Program-made: the position numbers and the translations under genes
Part shown: positions 1 through 5,715 of the stretch, in pieces
Layout: every line of letters begins with the position of its first letter
How positions within the stretch are numbered: the first letter of the stretch is position 1
The notes under the pieces: model-generated
The model's database searches: none
Told to the model about the DNA's origin: nothing
The model's input: only the letters and a program-made list of their open reading frames with translations
NCBI GenBank assembly: GCA_015487825.1
Contig: WFOZ01000578.1
Location: 1 to 8,246 of the forward strand
DNA: 8,246 nucleotides
DNA from: Planctomycetaceae bacterium
Lineage (GTDB): Bacteria; Planctomycetota; Planctomycetia; Planctomycetales; Planctomycetaceae
Direction: 5' to 3'

Positions 1-461
1 ATCTGGGCGACTACCGTCCCGGCCACCGAGCAGCCGAAGAACACCTTGTACGTAGCCCGTTTATTGAAGCAGATATCTCCAAAAAAGAAATTCGTGAACT
101 GGCTCAAATCTGGAATTTACCAATCTGGAACAAACCGGCTTCTCCCTGTCTTTCCAGCAGAATCGCACATGGTCTGGAAGTCACTGCAGAACGTGTACAT
201 CGTGTAGACAGTGCTGAAAGATTTCTGAAAAAGCAAATCGGTATCGAAGAGCTCCGAGTCCGGCACGAGCATCACGATTTGGCTCGCATTGAAGTCCCCA
301 TCAATGAAGTTTCAAAAATAACGGCAGAAGAAAACCGCGAAATCATTACGCAAGCCTTGAGAGAATTCGGATTTAAGTACATCACTCTCGACCTGGACGG
401 GTTTCAATCAGGAAGCATGAACCAGGTATTACCACCTGAATTGACATCTCTCCAAAAATAA
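1..461 (+). CDS. larE: ATP-dependent sacrificial sulfur transferase LarE, C-terminal part
   Basis: This gene is cut by the left edge; the first whole codon is at position 3 and 152 residues are visible up to a TAA stop. LarE is a cytoplasmic N-type ATP pyrophosphatase-fold enzyme. It adenylates the carboxylate of a pyridinium dinucleotide intermediate and gives up sulfur from a cysteine while making the nickel-pincer cofactor of lactate racemase-type enzymes. Family hallmarks seen are the opening LGDYRPG, the AAEEH segment followed by VRSPFIEADI, the KPASPCLSSRI block, RVRHEHHDLARIEV, and the closing GFKYITLDLDGFQSGSMN. The Cys in SPCLSSR is at about the place of the sulfur-donating cysteine (family knowledge, not proved here). 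The ATP-binding PP-loop lies outside the window. No larA, larB or larC is visible, so the context neither supports nor refutes a nickel-cofactor role; LarE homologues also occur without LarA. Confidence 0.93.
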   Translation, partial: LGDYRPGHRAAEEHLVRSPFIEADISKKEIRELAQIWNLPIWNKPASPCLSSRIAHGLEVTAERVHRVDSAERFLKKQIGIEELRVRHEHHDLARIEVPINEVSKITAEENREIITQALREFGFKYITLDLDGFQSGSMNQVLPPELTSLQK

Positions 462-521
462 GCAGAACCTGATTCAGGTGAAAGCGATCTCGCCTTAACA
501 ACTCTCCCTGCACAGCTGTTT

Positions 522-553
522 TTCAACTCGTTCCCAATTTCCTGCTTGGGAAC
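522..553 (-). repeat. Short palindromic repeat, copy 1 (REP-like)
   Basis: A 32-bp unit beginning TTCAACTCG and ending TGGGAAC contains a 7-bp stem, GTTCCCA/TGGGAAC, with a 10-nt loop. It matches the inverted unit at 5250-5281 at 29 of 32 positions. It lies between the convergent ends of larE and the zinc-ribbon gene. The form resembles the widespread REP-type hairpins of planctomycetes and other bacteria. No T-tract follows directly on either strand, so it is not called as a terminator. Confidence 0.75.
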
Positions 554-564
554 AAGGAAAAGGC

Positions 565-594
565 AGAAAAAATTCAGGACCGGTCACTCGTCCT
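565..594 (-). terminator. Possible intrinsic terminator of the zinc-ribbon gene
   Basis: On the minus strand a weak stem, AGGAC/GTCCT (5 bp, 9-nt loop, 576-594), overlaps the last base of the stop codon of the zinc-ribbon gene. It is followed after three bases by a run of six T (567-572 on the plus strand read as A). The stem is short, so this is a tentative call. Confidence 0.33.
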
Positions 595-1235
595 CAACTG
601 ATCCACGCCCTGTAAGCGGTTACGAAAATAACAACTGCGAAATAAACAATAAACGAAACACAATAGACTGGACTCAGCCAGCGGTAATGTTCCCGGATTG
701 ATTTTGGTGGGAAGATTAATGGTAACAACCATTTCAGATCGGAATGATATCGTGTTCCCCGGAAGGTCCATTTTTTCCCTGACGGCAATGGCAATCGATA
801 CCAGGCCCAGAAATCAGAAAAATTGGCAGAAGCAAACTGTTTTCGCATCGTTCTTAAAAAAAGTCCCCGTAACAAAATTATTCCCATCGGTATTGCAATA
901 AACAGCATTCCAAAAACAATGACAACTGCTTCAAGCGGCGAATGACCTGGAGAAAAGAAAACCGTGTGCGAATTGCCTGACACAGAACGAGCTTGCCCCA
1001 ACATGATTGCAGCCAACCCTAAAAGAAAAATTGGAATTGCAAAATAGCTGATCCTCGGAAGCTGAAGACTGGGCAGGTCAAATTTTTCGGAAATAAGATC
1101 GGGTGCCTGATCTTCTTCTGTTGCGGATTTCAGTGGGGAAAATTCGGGATCATTCCCGCCAGAACGCATCGTCCCGCATTTCCAGCAGGTTTCAAACTGA
1201 TCTTCATGCTGTTCACCGCAGAGGCATTGCCACAT
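594..1235 (-). CDS. Zinc-ribbon membrane protein of unknown function
   Basis: This 213-residue protein starts at an ATG (1233-1235) and ends at TGA. The first 22 residues form a compact zinc-ribbon-like knuckle with cysteines 4, 6, 17 and 20 (CxC...CWKCG). An acidic linker runs to about residue 55. Three hydrophobic segments follow, near residues 62-82, 102-124 and 187-209. Between the second and third is a basic, aromatic stretch (about 125-180) that is likely cytosolic. Planctomycete genomes carry many proteins with this WxCxCGExxEDxFxxCWKCG start, so the gene is probably real although its job is unknown. The sequence suggests a membrane-anchored protein with a cytosolic metal-binding head; whether that head binds protein or nucleic acid cannot be told. 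It is convergent with larE and lies 215 bp downstream of the lipoprotein gene on the same strand. That spacer holds an element copy, so co-transcription is doubtful. No strong ribosome binding site is visible. Confidence 0.82.
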   Translation of the reverse strand: MWQCLCGEQHEDQFETCWKCGTMRSGGNDPEFSPLKSATEEDQAPDLISEKFDLPSLQLPRISYFAIPIFLLGLAAIMLGQARSVSGNSHTVFFSPGHSPLEAVVIVFGMLFIAIPMGIILLRGLFLRTMRKQFASANFSDFWAWYRLPLPSGKKWTFRGTRYHSDLKWLLPLIFPPKSIREHYRWLSPVYCVSFIVYFAVVIFVTAYRAWIS

Positions 1236-1285
1236 GATCTGTCTCTATTGATTGGAAACCGTGAATTGCGTTCAATACATATGAC

Positions 1286-1382
1286 GTAACTATTCAGCGT
1301 TGGCGTAGGGTCCGCTACTCGCGGACCAAGATGGGAGATGGATCCTCCTGTTTCTGCGGTGGTCCGCAATAGCGGCCTCTAC
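1286..1382 (+). repeat. Degraded copy of the GTAA-tipped palindromic element
   Basis: This segment aligns with 4974-5070, the left two thirds of the inner MITE, at roughly 85-90% identity by eye. It begins with the same tip, GTAACTATTCAG, and keeps the GCGTTGGCGTAGGGTCCGC block and both hairpin arms. The arms (1305-1327 and 1361-1382) no longer match each other perfectly, so this looks like an older copy. Weak similarity (AAAATCA, TCATC, TAAC) may continue to about 1425, where the right tip would be expected, but no clear right inverted repeat or target duplication remains. It fills most of the spacer between two minus-strand genes. Confidence 0.85.
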
Positions 1383-1450
1383 AAACTGTGCAATAAGTCA
1401 GAAAATCAACCGTTCATCCGCTAACTTCCGGTGCAACTGACTTGCAGAAT

Positions 1451-1819
1451 TCAAAATGGAACTGCCTGATGGTACTGTTTCGAGCGAGAGGAAGTTCGAG
1501 GGTCTCTTGGAGGGTGCATGACTCCGGGAGTCGGTCTTCCCTGTAAATATTCAGCTTCTTTGGAACGCCGGACGCTACTTCGAGGTTGATCATAATCCCG
1601 CTGCCGGGTGTATGTCTTTGGTCCTAAATCGTCCATGGCGAAAGGATCGAACTGTTCCATTCGCTGGTTTTCAATTCGCGGATCCATGGCGTACGGACTG
1701 GGCATCTGGGTATTCCACGGTGTGATACAACCAGCACACAGGCAGCACAGAATCGATGCAGGTAGTGATCGCAGGATCAACCACTTTGCTAAATTCGATT
1801 TCATCGCTAGAATTTTCAT
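1451..1819 (-). CDS. Small putative lipoprotein of unknown function
   Basis: The ATG at 1817-1819 gives 122 residues; an upstream in-frame GTG (1829-1831) and a downstream ATG (1802-1804) are alternative starts. From the chosen start there is a basic n-region (KSNLAKW), a hydrophobic stretch LILRSLPASILCCL, and then CAGC. The Cys at residue 31 could be lipidated, but the residue at -3 is Cys rather than the usual Leu, so the lipobox is imperfect. The remainder is short, polar, rich in Pro, Asp, Arg and Gln, and has no recognisable fold. It contains PYAMDP and DPFAMDDLGPKT, a style seen in small exported planctomycete proteins. Its start lies 83 bp from that of the divergent dus gene, so both promoters should be in that gap; no clear -35/-10 pair was found. 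Export or lipid anchoring is an inference. The gene call is fairly likely because nothing longer competes with it. Confidence 0.65.
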   Translation of the reverse strand: MKILAMKSNLAKWLILRSLPASILCCLCAGCITPWNTQMPSPYAMDPRIENQRMEQFDPFAMDDLGPKTYTRQRDYDQPRSSVRRSKEAEYLQGRPTPGVMHPPRDPRTSSRSKQYHQAVPF

Positions 1820-1902
1820 GACATTCTGCACTACGTTTTCCCGGAAGATTCCTTGTGGAGTCGGGGAATATATCAGAATGTGCTAATTCTCGACAGAGGA
1901 AT

Positions 1903-3048
1903 ATGAACGTGCCTTCTGCGCAGGAACTTAATTTGATACCTCCTTTTGAAAATGAATCTGGTGATTGTAAAAAATACAATTGCGATGTGATTGAAGCGAC
2001 TCTACAAGAAGAAGTCACATTGCGTCTTGGTTCGCGTACACTTCCATCCCGCTATTTTCTGGCTCCGCTGGCTGGTTATACGCACCTGCCTTTGCGAACT
2101 GCTCTGCGGGAACTGGGGGGAATCGGCCTGGCAACAACTGATCTGATCCTCGCTCCCCAACTGATTTCAGGAGGAAGAAAATCGCGAGAGTTAATGAAAA
2201 CTTCTGACCAGGATCAGCCACTTTCGGTACAGATATTCGGCAGTAAAATTAAAGACCTGATTAAAGCGGCGAGCCTGCTTGAAGAACTGGGTTACCAGGG
2301 GGTTGATATCAACATGGGCTGCCCGATGGGGAAGATAAACAGTTCCGGTGGTGGTGCCCGTTTAATGTGTGATTGTGATGCAGCTACGACAATGGTCGCT
2401 GCAGTTGTGGAAGCGGTTTCGGTTCCAGTCACCGTAAAAATGCGACTTGGATGGAATGCCGAGCAGATCACCGCTCCCGAACTGGCGAAATCATTCGAGC
2501 AGGCAGGAGTAGCCGGCATCACCATCCACGGACGAACCCGCCAGCAGGGTTTTCATGGAAAGGTCAGTCTCGAAGGGATCAGGCAGGTTGTCGAAGCGGT
2601 CGATAAAATTCCCATCATAGGCAATGGAGATGTCCGCTGTGTTGAAGATGCCATCGCAATGAGGCAGTTTACCGGATGTCAGGCAATAGCTATCGGTCGT
2701 GGAGCAATGCTCGACCCCTGGATTTTTCGCAAGTTGAAGCAGTTCCATCAAGGAGTAACACCAACTGCTCCAACCGCTGATGAACAAATCGATTTTTTGT
2801 GCAGGCACTTTGAACTGATGCTTCAGGAGCATGGGGAATACGCCACTGTTCTGTTCCGTAAATTTGCAGGGTGGTACGGTGCCAGGCTGGGAATCCCGGA
2901 AGATCTCGAAGATCGTTTAAGGCGAATTGAAACAGAGAAAATGTTCCGGGAAATTGTCCGTGAAATACAGCAAAGGCACGGACAAAGAGTATCAACAACT
3001 GCAACAGCGCTGGTCAAAGTTCCCAACGGCCCGGTAGAACGCTGGTAG
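1903..3048 (+). CDS. dusB: tRNA-dihydrouridine synthase, DusB-like
   Basis: Dus enzymes are FMN-dependent and use NADPH to reduce specific uridines in tRNA D-loops to dihydrouridine. With the ATG at 1903 the protein has 381 residues; a GTG at 1855 would add 16. A purine-rich AGAGGA sits only about 2 bases before this ATG, so the start is not secure. The TIM-barrel begins near residue 41 (LRLGSRTLPSRYFLAPLAGYT, with APLAGYT the FMN-site start). NMGCPMGK carries the catalytic Cys140. VKMRLGW follows at about 178-184, IHGRTRQQGFHGK at about 208-220, GNGDV at about 240-244 and IGRGAMLDPWIF at about 264-275. The helical C-terminal domain includes FRKFAGWYG, close to the RKHxxWY pattern of DusB. 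The roughly 40 residues before the barrel are an unusual extension with no recognised motif. Family assignment is firm; DusB rather than another subgroup is likely but inferred. It appears to be a single gene. Confidence 0.93.
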   Translation: MNVPSAQELNLIPPFENESGDCKKYNCDVIEATLQEEVTLRLGSRTLPSRYFLAPLAGYTHLPLRTALRELGGIGLATTDLILAPQLISGGRKSRELMKTSDQDQPLSVQIFGSKIKDLIKAASLLEELGYQGVDINMGCPMGKINSSGGGARLMCDCDAATTMVAAVVEAVSVPVTVKMRLGWNAEQITAPELAKSFEQAGVAGITIHGRTRQQGFHGKVSLEGIRQVVEAVDKIPIIGNGDVRCVEDAIAMRQFTGCQAIAIGRGAMLDPWIFRKLKQFHQGVTPTAPTADEQIDFLCRHFELMLQEHGEYATVLFRKFAGWYGARLGIPEDLEDRLRRIETEKMFREIVREIQQRHGQRVSTTATALVKVPNGPVERW

Positions 3049-3204
3049 ACGAATTCGGTGTAGCTGCTTTTCACGTTTTGCACTACATCAGGAACTTCCA
3101 TATTGTATTGACGGATTGAAATTGAAGCTCGCTCTTAACAATACAAAAAATGACCGACAATACAGCCTTGGCAATGCACTACCCGCCACAACCTGCATAA
3201 CAGG

Positions 3205-3222
3205 AACAACCTGCCTGTTGTT
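3205..3222. repeat. Small inverted repeat in the dus to HD-GYP spacer
   Basis: AACAAC/GTTGTT form a 6-bp stem around a 6-nt loop, and an alternative stem AACAGG/CCTGTT overlaps it. The 9-mer ACAACCTGC occurs at 3188-3196 and again at 3206-3214. This could be an operator for the HD-GYP-related gene 107 bp downstream, or chance. The rest of the 280-bp spacer (3049-3328) is AT-rich and shows no clear promoter or repeat. Confidence 0.25.
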
Positions 3223-3328
3223 ACCTCTCTAGCAGACAAACATTTCACATTCTCTGCTCGCTACGTTTCATTTACAAGCTACAAATTAAAAGTATTGCCT
3301 ACTAAACTATTACCTGTAAGTTAGTCGC

Positions 3329-4636
3329 ATGAAAAAAACAATTATCTCGCTCAACGAATTGCGGCATGGAATCGTTCTGCCTGCTGCGATTTACGATGCA
3401 AATAATTCGCAGTTGCTGCTGCTGAATTGCGGGATTACTCTTACTCAGGATAAAATCGAGGGACTACGCAAGCGTGGCGTCAGTCAGATTGCGATTGACA
3501 GCAAGTTTGGATCGGACATTCGTACTGGTCTGGGAAGCCAGCAGAAAGGCCTCAGTCGAAAAAGTCAGGTTCTCAACGAACTTCGTACCCGGGAAACAGA
3601 TTCGAGCCGTTCACTTTCAAATGCATTAAAAAAACCGACCACGCCACAATACGATACCCAGTTAGAGAAAAGTTTTGTCTCCGCCAATCAGAAACACTCT
3701 GAGCATCTGGAGAATTTTTTCGCCGATCTCCATTCAGATTCAACGGCTTGCGTGCGTTGCGAACCACTTTCAATAATTGCTGACGAGTCGATTGATCTGT
3801 TACTGGGAGACATTGATCTGTTCGTTAAATTAGCCATTGAATCTTCTCAAACACCGGCTGCCAACGAACATTGCCTGAAAGTATCCAAACTGGCAATGTC
3901 CATCGCAACCATTCTGGAGTTCAATAAAGAGGATGTGTGCCACCTTGGTATGGGTTGCCTGATGTCTCGCATAGGAATCGGCGAGGATATTCAAAAGCTG
4001 ATCAATCTGCCCAGAGAGTTTACGCCGCTGGAAACTCTCGAAATGAAAAAACACGCATCAAGAAAATTAAGACTCCTCGAACAAATTCCCGGGCTTCCCA
4101 TTGGTGTCAAACAGGTTGCCTGGCAAATTCACGAACGTTGGAACGGATCGGGATACCCGCGAGGAAGATCTGCTCAACAAATACCACCACTTGTTCGTAT
4201 TGCTTCTGTCGCAGACGTCTACGTAGCCATGACTTCCGAACGCCCTCACCGAAAAGCAATGGCCCCATACACTGCGATTGAAACGATTCTTGATGACACA
4301 CGTCAAGGCCTTTTTGAACCGAATGCTGTGCGTGGACTTCTTCAAACAATTTCGCTGTTTCCACTCGGTTCACACGTCGAGCTTTCAAACAAGATGTACG
4401 CCGTGACTATTCGCAACCACTCTCAGTTTTACGACAGGCCAATCGTGAAAGTGATTTGTGACTCCTTCGGGCTTCCCGTTCAGCAGGATATTATTGTCCT
4501 TTCAGAGCAACTGGAACTTCAGATTGTTCGAACTCTCAATCCGAGGGATATTGAAAAACTGCTTGAAAAAAGAAAACAGCAGGACGAAGTACTGGACATT
4601 GCAATGGACTGGAGCGAAGAAATTTCAGTCACCTGA
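3329..4636 (+). CDS. HD-GYP-related protein lacking the HD dyad
   Basis: This 435-residue cytoplasmic protein has four parts. Residues 1-57 resemble the beta-rich module often found in front of HD-GYP domains (SLNELRHGIVLPAAIYD, then LTQDKIEGLRKRGVSQIAID). Residues 58-145 are a polar linker. Residues about 150-340 form the HD-GYP-type domain. Residues about 341-400 are the usual C-terminal beta extension (FPLGSHVELSNKMYAVTIRN). HD-GYP enzymes hydrolyse cyclic di-GMP using a bimetal site. Here the HD of the LLHDIGK motif is replaced by S213-R214 (CLMSRIGIG), the HH pair is I267-H268, and the usual VADvfDA reads VADVYVA. H181, H242, H268, D296 and the GYP triplet (GSGYP, 273-277) remain. Loss of the HD dyad argues against normal phosphodiesterase activity and suggests a ligand-binding or protein-interaction role, which is an inference. 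The reading frame is intact. It starts at ATG with a weak ribosome site and stands alone between long spacers. Confidence 0.9.
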   Translation: MKKTIISLNELRHGIVLPAAIYDANNSQLLLLNCGITLTQDKIEGLRKRGVSQIAIDSKFGSDIRTGLGSQQKGLSRKSQVLNELRTRETDSSRSLSNALKKPTTPQYDTQLEKSFVSANQKHSEHLENFFADLHSDSTACVRCEPLSIIADESIDLLLGDIDLFVKLAIESSQTPAANEHCLKVSKLAMSIATILEFNKEDVCHLGMGCLMSRIGIGEDIQKLINLPREFTPLETLEMKKHASRKLRLLEQIPGLPIGVKQVAWQIHERWNGSGYPRGRSAQQIPPLVRIASVADVYVAMTSERPHRKAMAPYTAIETILDDTRQGLFEPNAVRGLLQTISLFPLGSHVELSNKMYAVTIRNHSQFYDRPIVKVICDSFGLPVQQDIIVLSEQLELQIVRTLNPRDIEKLLEKRKQQDEVLDIAMDWSEEISVT

Positions 4637-4830
4637 ACCCGTCCCACAGAATATGTTTTTAGTCCCTCTTTAGCTGGACAGCGCCAGGTTCTATTTGTAT
4701 TACTAACGATCATTTTCCTTGTGCCTTGCACAAATTTCTGAGGTTCCATTTTGGTGACGGCTATCAGAATGAACCAGCCGTGCCGGGTATTGATGTAACT
4801 CGTGATATTCCTTGATGTTATTTCCTCGTC
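4637..4830. other. Left part of the convergent spacer, no recognised feature
   Basis: These 194 bases follow the HD-GYP-related gene. No terminator, RNA gene or convincing reading frame was found. A minus-strand frame crosses this stretch but continues into the HD-GYP gene in antisense and is not credible as a protein. The region could belong to another dispersed repeat, which this window alone cannot show. Confidence 0.4.
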
Positions 4831-4876
4831 CCCAAGGTCCACCTTGGGAAAGCAAGGGACTGAAGCTCCTGCTTCA
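4831..4876. repeat. Two adjacent short hairpins, left of the nested elements
   Basis: The first hairpin pairs CCCAAGGT (4831-4838) with ACCTTGGG (4841-4848). The second pairs TGAAGC with GCTTCA around TCCT (4861-4876). They resemble in core sequence the two hairpins at 5223-5242 and 5250-5281 on the other side of the nested elements. They are probably dispersed palindromic repeats; neither is followed by a T-tract on the plus strand. Confidence 0.6.
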
Positions 4877-4896
4877 CGTCGGAACTAAAAATCATC

Positions 4897-5195
4897 CTGA
4901 CTCTACCGGATTCTATGTGCAGCCGGTTTGAGTGATCGAAAATCGTTTTGCACTAAGTAATTACTGTCGAGTCGTTACTATTCAGCGTTGGCGTAGGGTC
5001 CGCTATTGCGGACCACGATGGGAAGTGGATCCTCCTATTTCGTGCGGTGGTCCGCAATAGCGGACCCTACGGGCAACCTGACTTACTGCAAAATCACTCA
5101 TCACTGAATAGTTACGTCGAGTCCTACTTTTTTGGGCCTTCAGCCAATAAGAAAAAGTATTGAAATTACTGGCACATAGAATCCGGTAGAGTCAG
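4897..5195. mobile_element. Outer MITE-like element, 24-bp perfect inverted repeats
   Basis: The left arm at 4897-4920 and right arm at 5172-5195 are perfect reverse complements over 24 bp, starting CTGACTCTACC. The 8-mer AAATCATC lies directly outside both arms (4889-4896 and 5196-5203), as expected of a target-site duplication. Without the inner insertion and its duplication the element would be about 149 bp, with no coding capacity, so it must have been moved by a transposase made elsewhere. The tip CTGACTCT equals the first eight bases of the Tn5/IS50 outside end, and 8-9 bp duplications fit that IS4-family group. This family link is an inference from the tip only. The element lies wholly inside the convergent spacer between the HD-GYP-related gene and queF. 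Confidence 0.85.
4974..5115. mobile_element. Inner MITE-like element with GTAA tip and large internal palindrome
   Basis: This is a 142-bp element bounded by 12-bp inverted repeats (left GTTACTATTCAG, right tip reading GTAACTATTCAG; one mismatch). It is flanked exactly by the 8-bp direct repeat GTCGAGTC (4966-4973 and 5116-5123). Inside, a perfect 25-bp inverted pair occupies 4992-5016 and 5047-5071 with a 30-bp loop; each arm is itself palindromic (GGTCCGC TATT GCGGACC). It has no coding capacity. A GTAA tip with 8-bp duplication is characteristic of the IS66 family, so it may be a non-autonomous IS66 derivative (inference). A degraded relative is at 1286-1382, where the left tip reads GTAA, suggesting that GTTA here is a later change. 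Confidence 0.9.
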
Positions 5196-5222
5196 AAATC
5201 ATCTCAAACGAACGAAAACACA

Positions 5223-5242
5223 TGGGAAGGAGGACCTTCCCA
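5223..5242. repeat. Short hairpin TGGGAAGG/CCTTCCCA
   Basis: A perfect 8-bp stem (5223-5230 with 5235-5242) encloses the 4-nt loop AGGA. Read on the minus strand, its core AAGGTCCTCCTT nearly equals the core AAGGTCCACCTT of the hairpin at 4831-4848, while the outer three pairs are swapped (GGG/CCC against CCC/GGG). Confidence 0.6.
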
Positions 5243-5249
5243 CCCGTGC

Positions 5250-5281
5250 GTTCCCATGCAGGAGCTTGGGAACGAGTTGAA
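5250..5281 (+). repeat. Short palindromic repeat, copy 2 (REP-like)
   Basis: This is the reverse complement of the unit at 522-553 with 3 differences in 32 bases. Including the preceding C (5249), the stem CGTTCCCA/TGGGAACG is 8 bp around a 10-nt loop. It lies 15 bases beyond the queF stop codon. Like copy 1, it sits in a spacer between convergent genes. Confidence 0.75.
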
Positions 5282-5296
5282 CCTGGCGATGTCCAG

Positions 5297-5668
5297 TTAA
5301 TCTTCTTCCAGAAACTCATCGGGATAGTTAACGATGACAGATGTCTGGATACCACCCCGAGGCGTGAAGTCAGCCCGGATTTCCATCATACGTGGCTGCG
5401 TCACTTCAACCAGATCGTCCAGTATTTTATTAGTAACGCTTTCATAGAATGCACCATGATTGCGATACTGTTGCAGGTACAGTTTTAGCGATTTTAATTC
5501 GTAACAGAGCTCATCCGCAATATAGGTAATCGTTATCGTTCCAAAATCAGGTTGACCTGTTTTAGGGCAGACGGACGTAAATTCCGGGCAAACCGTTTCA
5601 ATAATGTAGTCTCGCCCAACATTGGGATTTTCAAAGGTTTCCAGAAGATCAGCAGTTGGTTCAGACAT
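5297..5668 (-). CDS. queF: NADPH-dependent 7-cyano-7-deazaguanine reductase (preQ1 synthase)
   Basis: QueF reduces the nitrile of preQ0 to the amine preQ1, using two NADPH, in the queuosine tRNA-modification pathway. The ATG at 5666-5668 gives 123 residues, matching the short, single-domain (type I) family; an in-frame TTG five codons upstream is less likely. [12 protein letters not shown] carries the Cys34 that forms the thioimide with preQ0, and Asp41 seven residues later, the family spacing. The QueF motif follows as ELKSLKLY (57-64). HGAFYE supplies substrate-binding Glu76, 42 residues after the Cys as in the family; the residue before it is Tyr, where Bacillus-type enzymes have His. No other queuosine genes are in the window. 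The gene lies 171 bp downstream of the DUF11-repeat gene on the same strand, a spacing that suggests its own promoter. Family assignment is very secure. Confidence 0.96.
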   Translation of the reverse strand: MSEPTADLLETFENPNVGRDYIIETVCPEFTSVCPKTGQPDFGTITITYIADELCYELKSLKLYLQQYRNHGAFYESVTNKILDDLVEVTQPRMMEIRADFTPRGGIQTSVIVNYPDEFLEED

Positions 5669-5715
5669 ATTGTTTATGTTCAAAGTCTAACAAAGAAAGA
5701 TGTATAAATCGGTAG

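Noticed and set aside
1130..1369. Minus-strand 79-codon frame over the degraded element copy
   Set aside because: It overlaps the start of the zinc-ribbon gene in another frame and translates repeat sequence.
1855..1902. GTG start for the Dus gene
   Set aside because: It would add 16 residues without family similarity and lies in the short divergent gap likely needed for promoters; the ATG at 1903 was preferred.
3108..3140. Promoter beginning with TTGACG in the spacer before the HD-GYP-related gene
   Set aside because: No acceptable -10 hexamer occurs 16-18 bases downstream.
4519..4842. Minus-strand 107-codon frame across the end of the HD-GYP-related gene
   Set aside because: Over a third lies antisense to a clear coding region, and no domain or ribosome site supports it.
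4937..5093. Inverted similarity between TTTTGCACTAAGT left of the inner element and ACTTACTGCAAAA inside its right part
   Set aside because: One side is outside the target duplication, the match needs an indel, and it does not fit the element boundaries; probably chance.
5140..5355. Minus-strand 71-codon frame containing SQAPAWE
   Set aside because: It is a translation of the REP-like hairpin and the outer inverted repeat, overlaps the 3' end of queF, and such SQAPAWE peptides are typical spurious products of this repeat.
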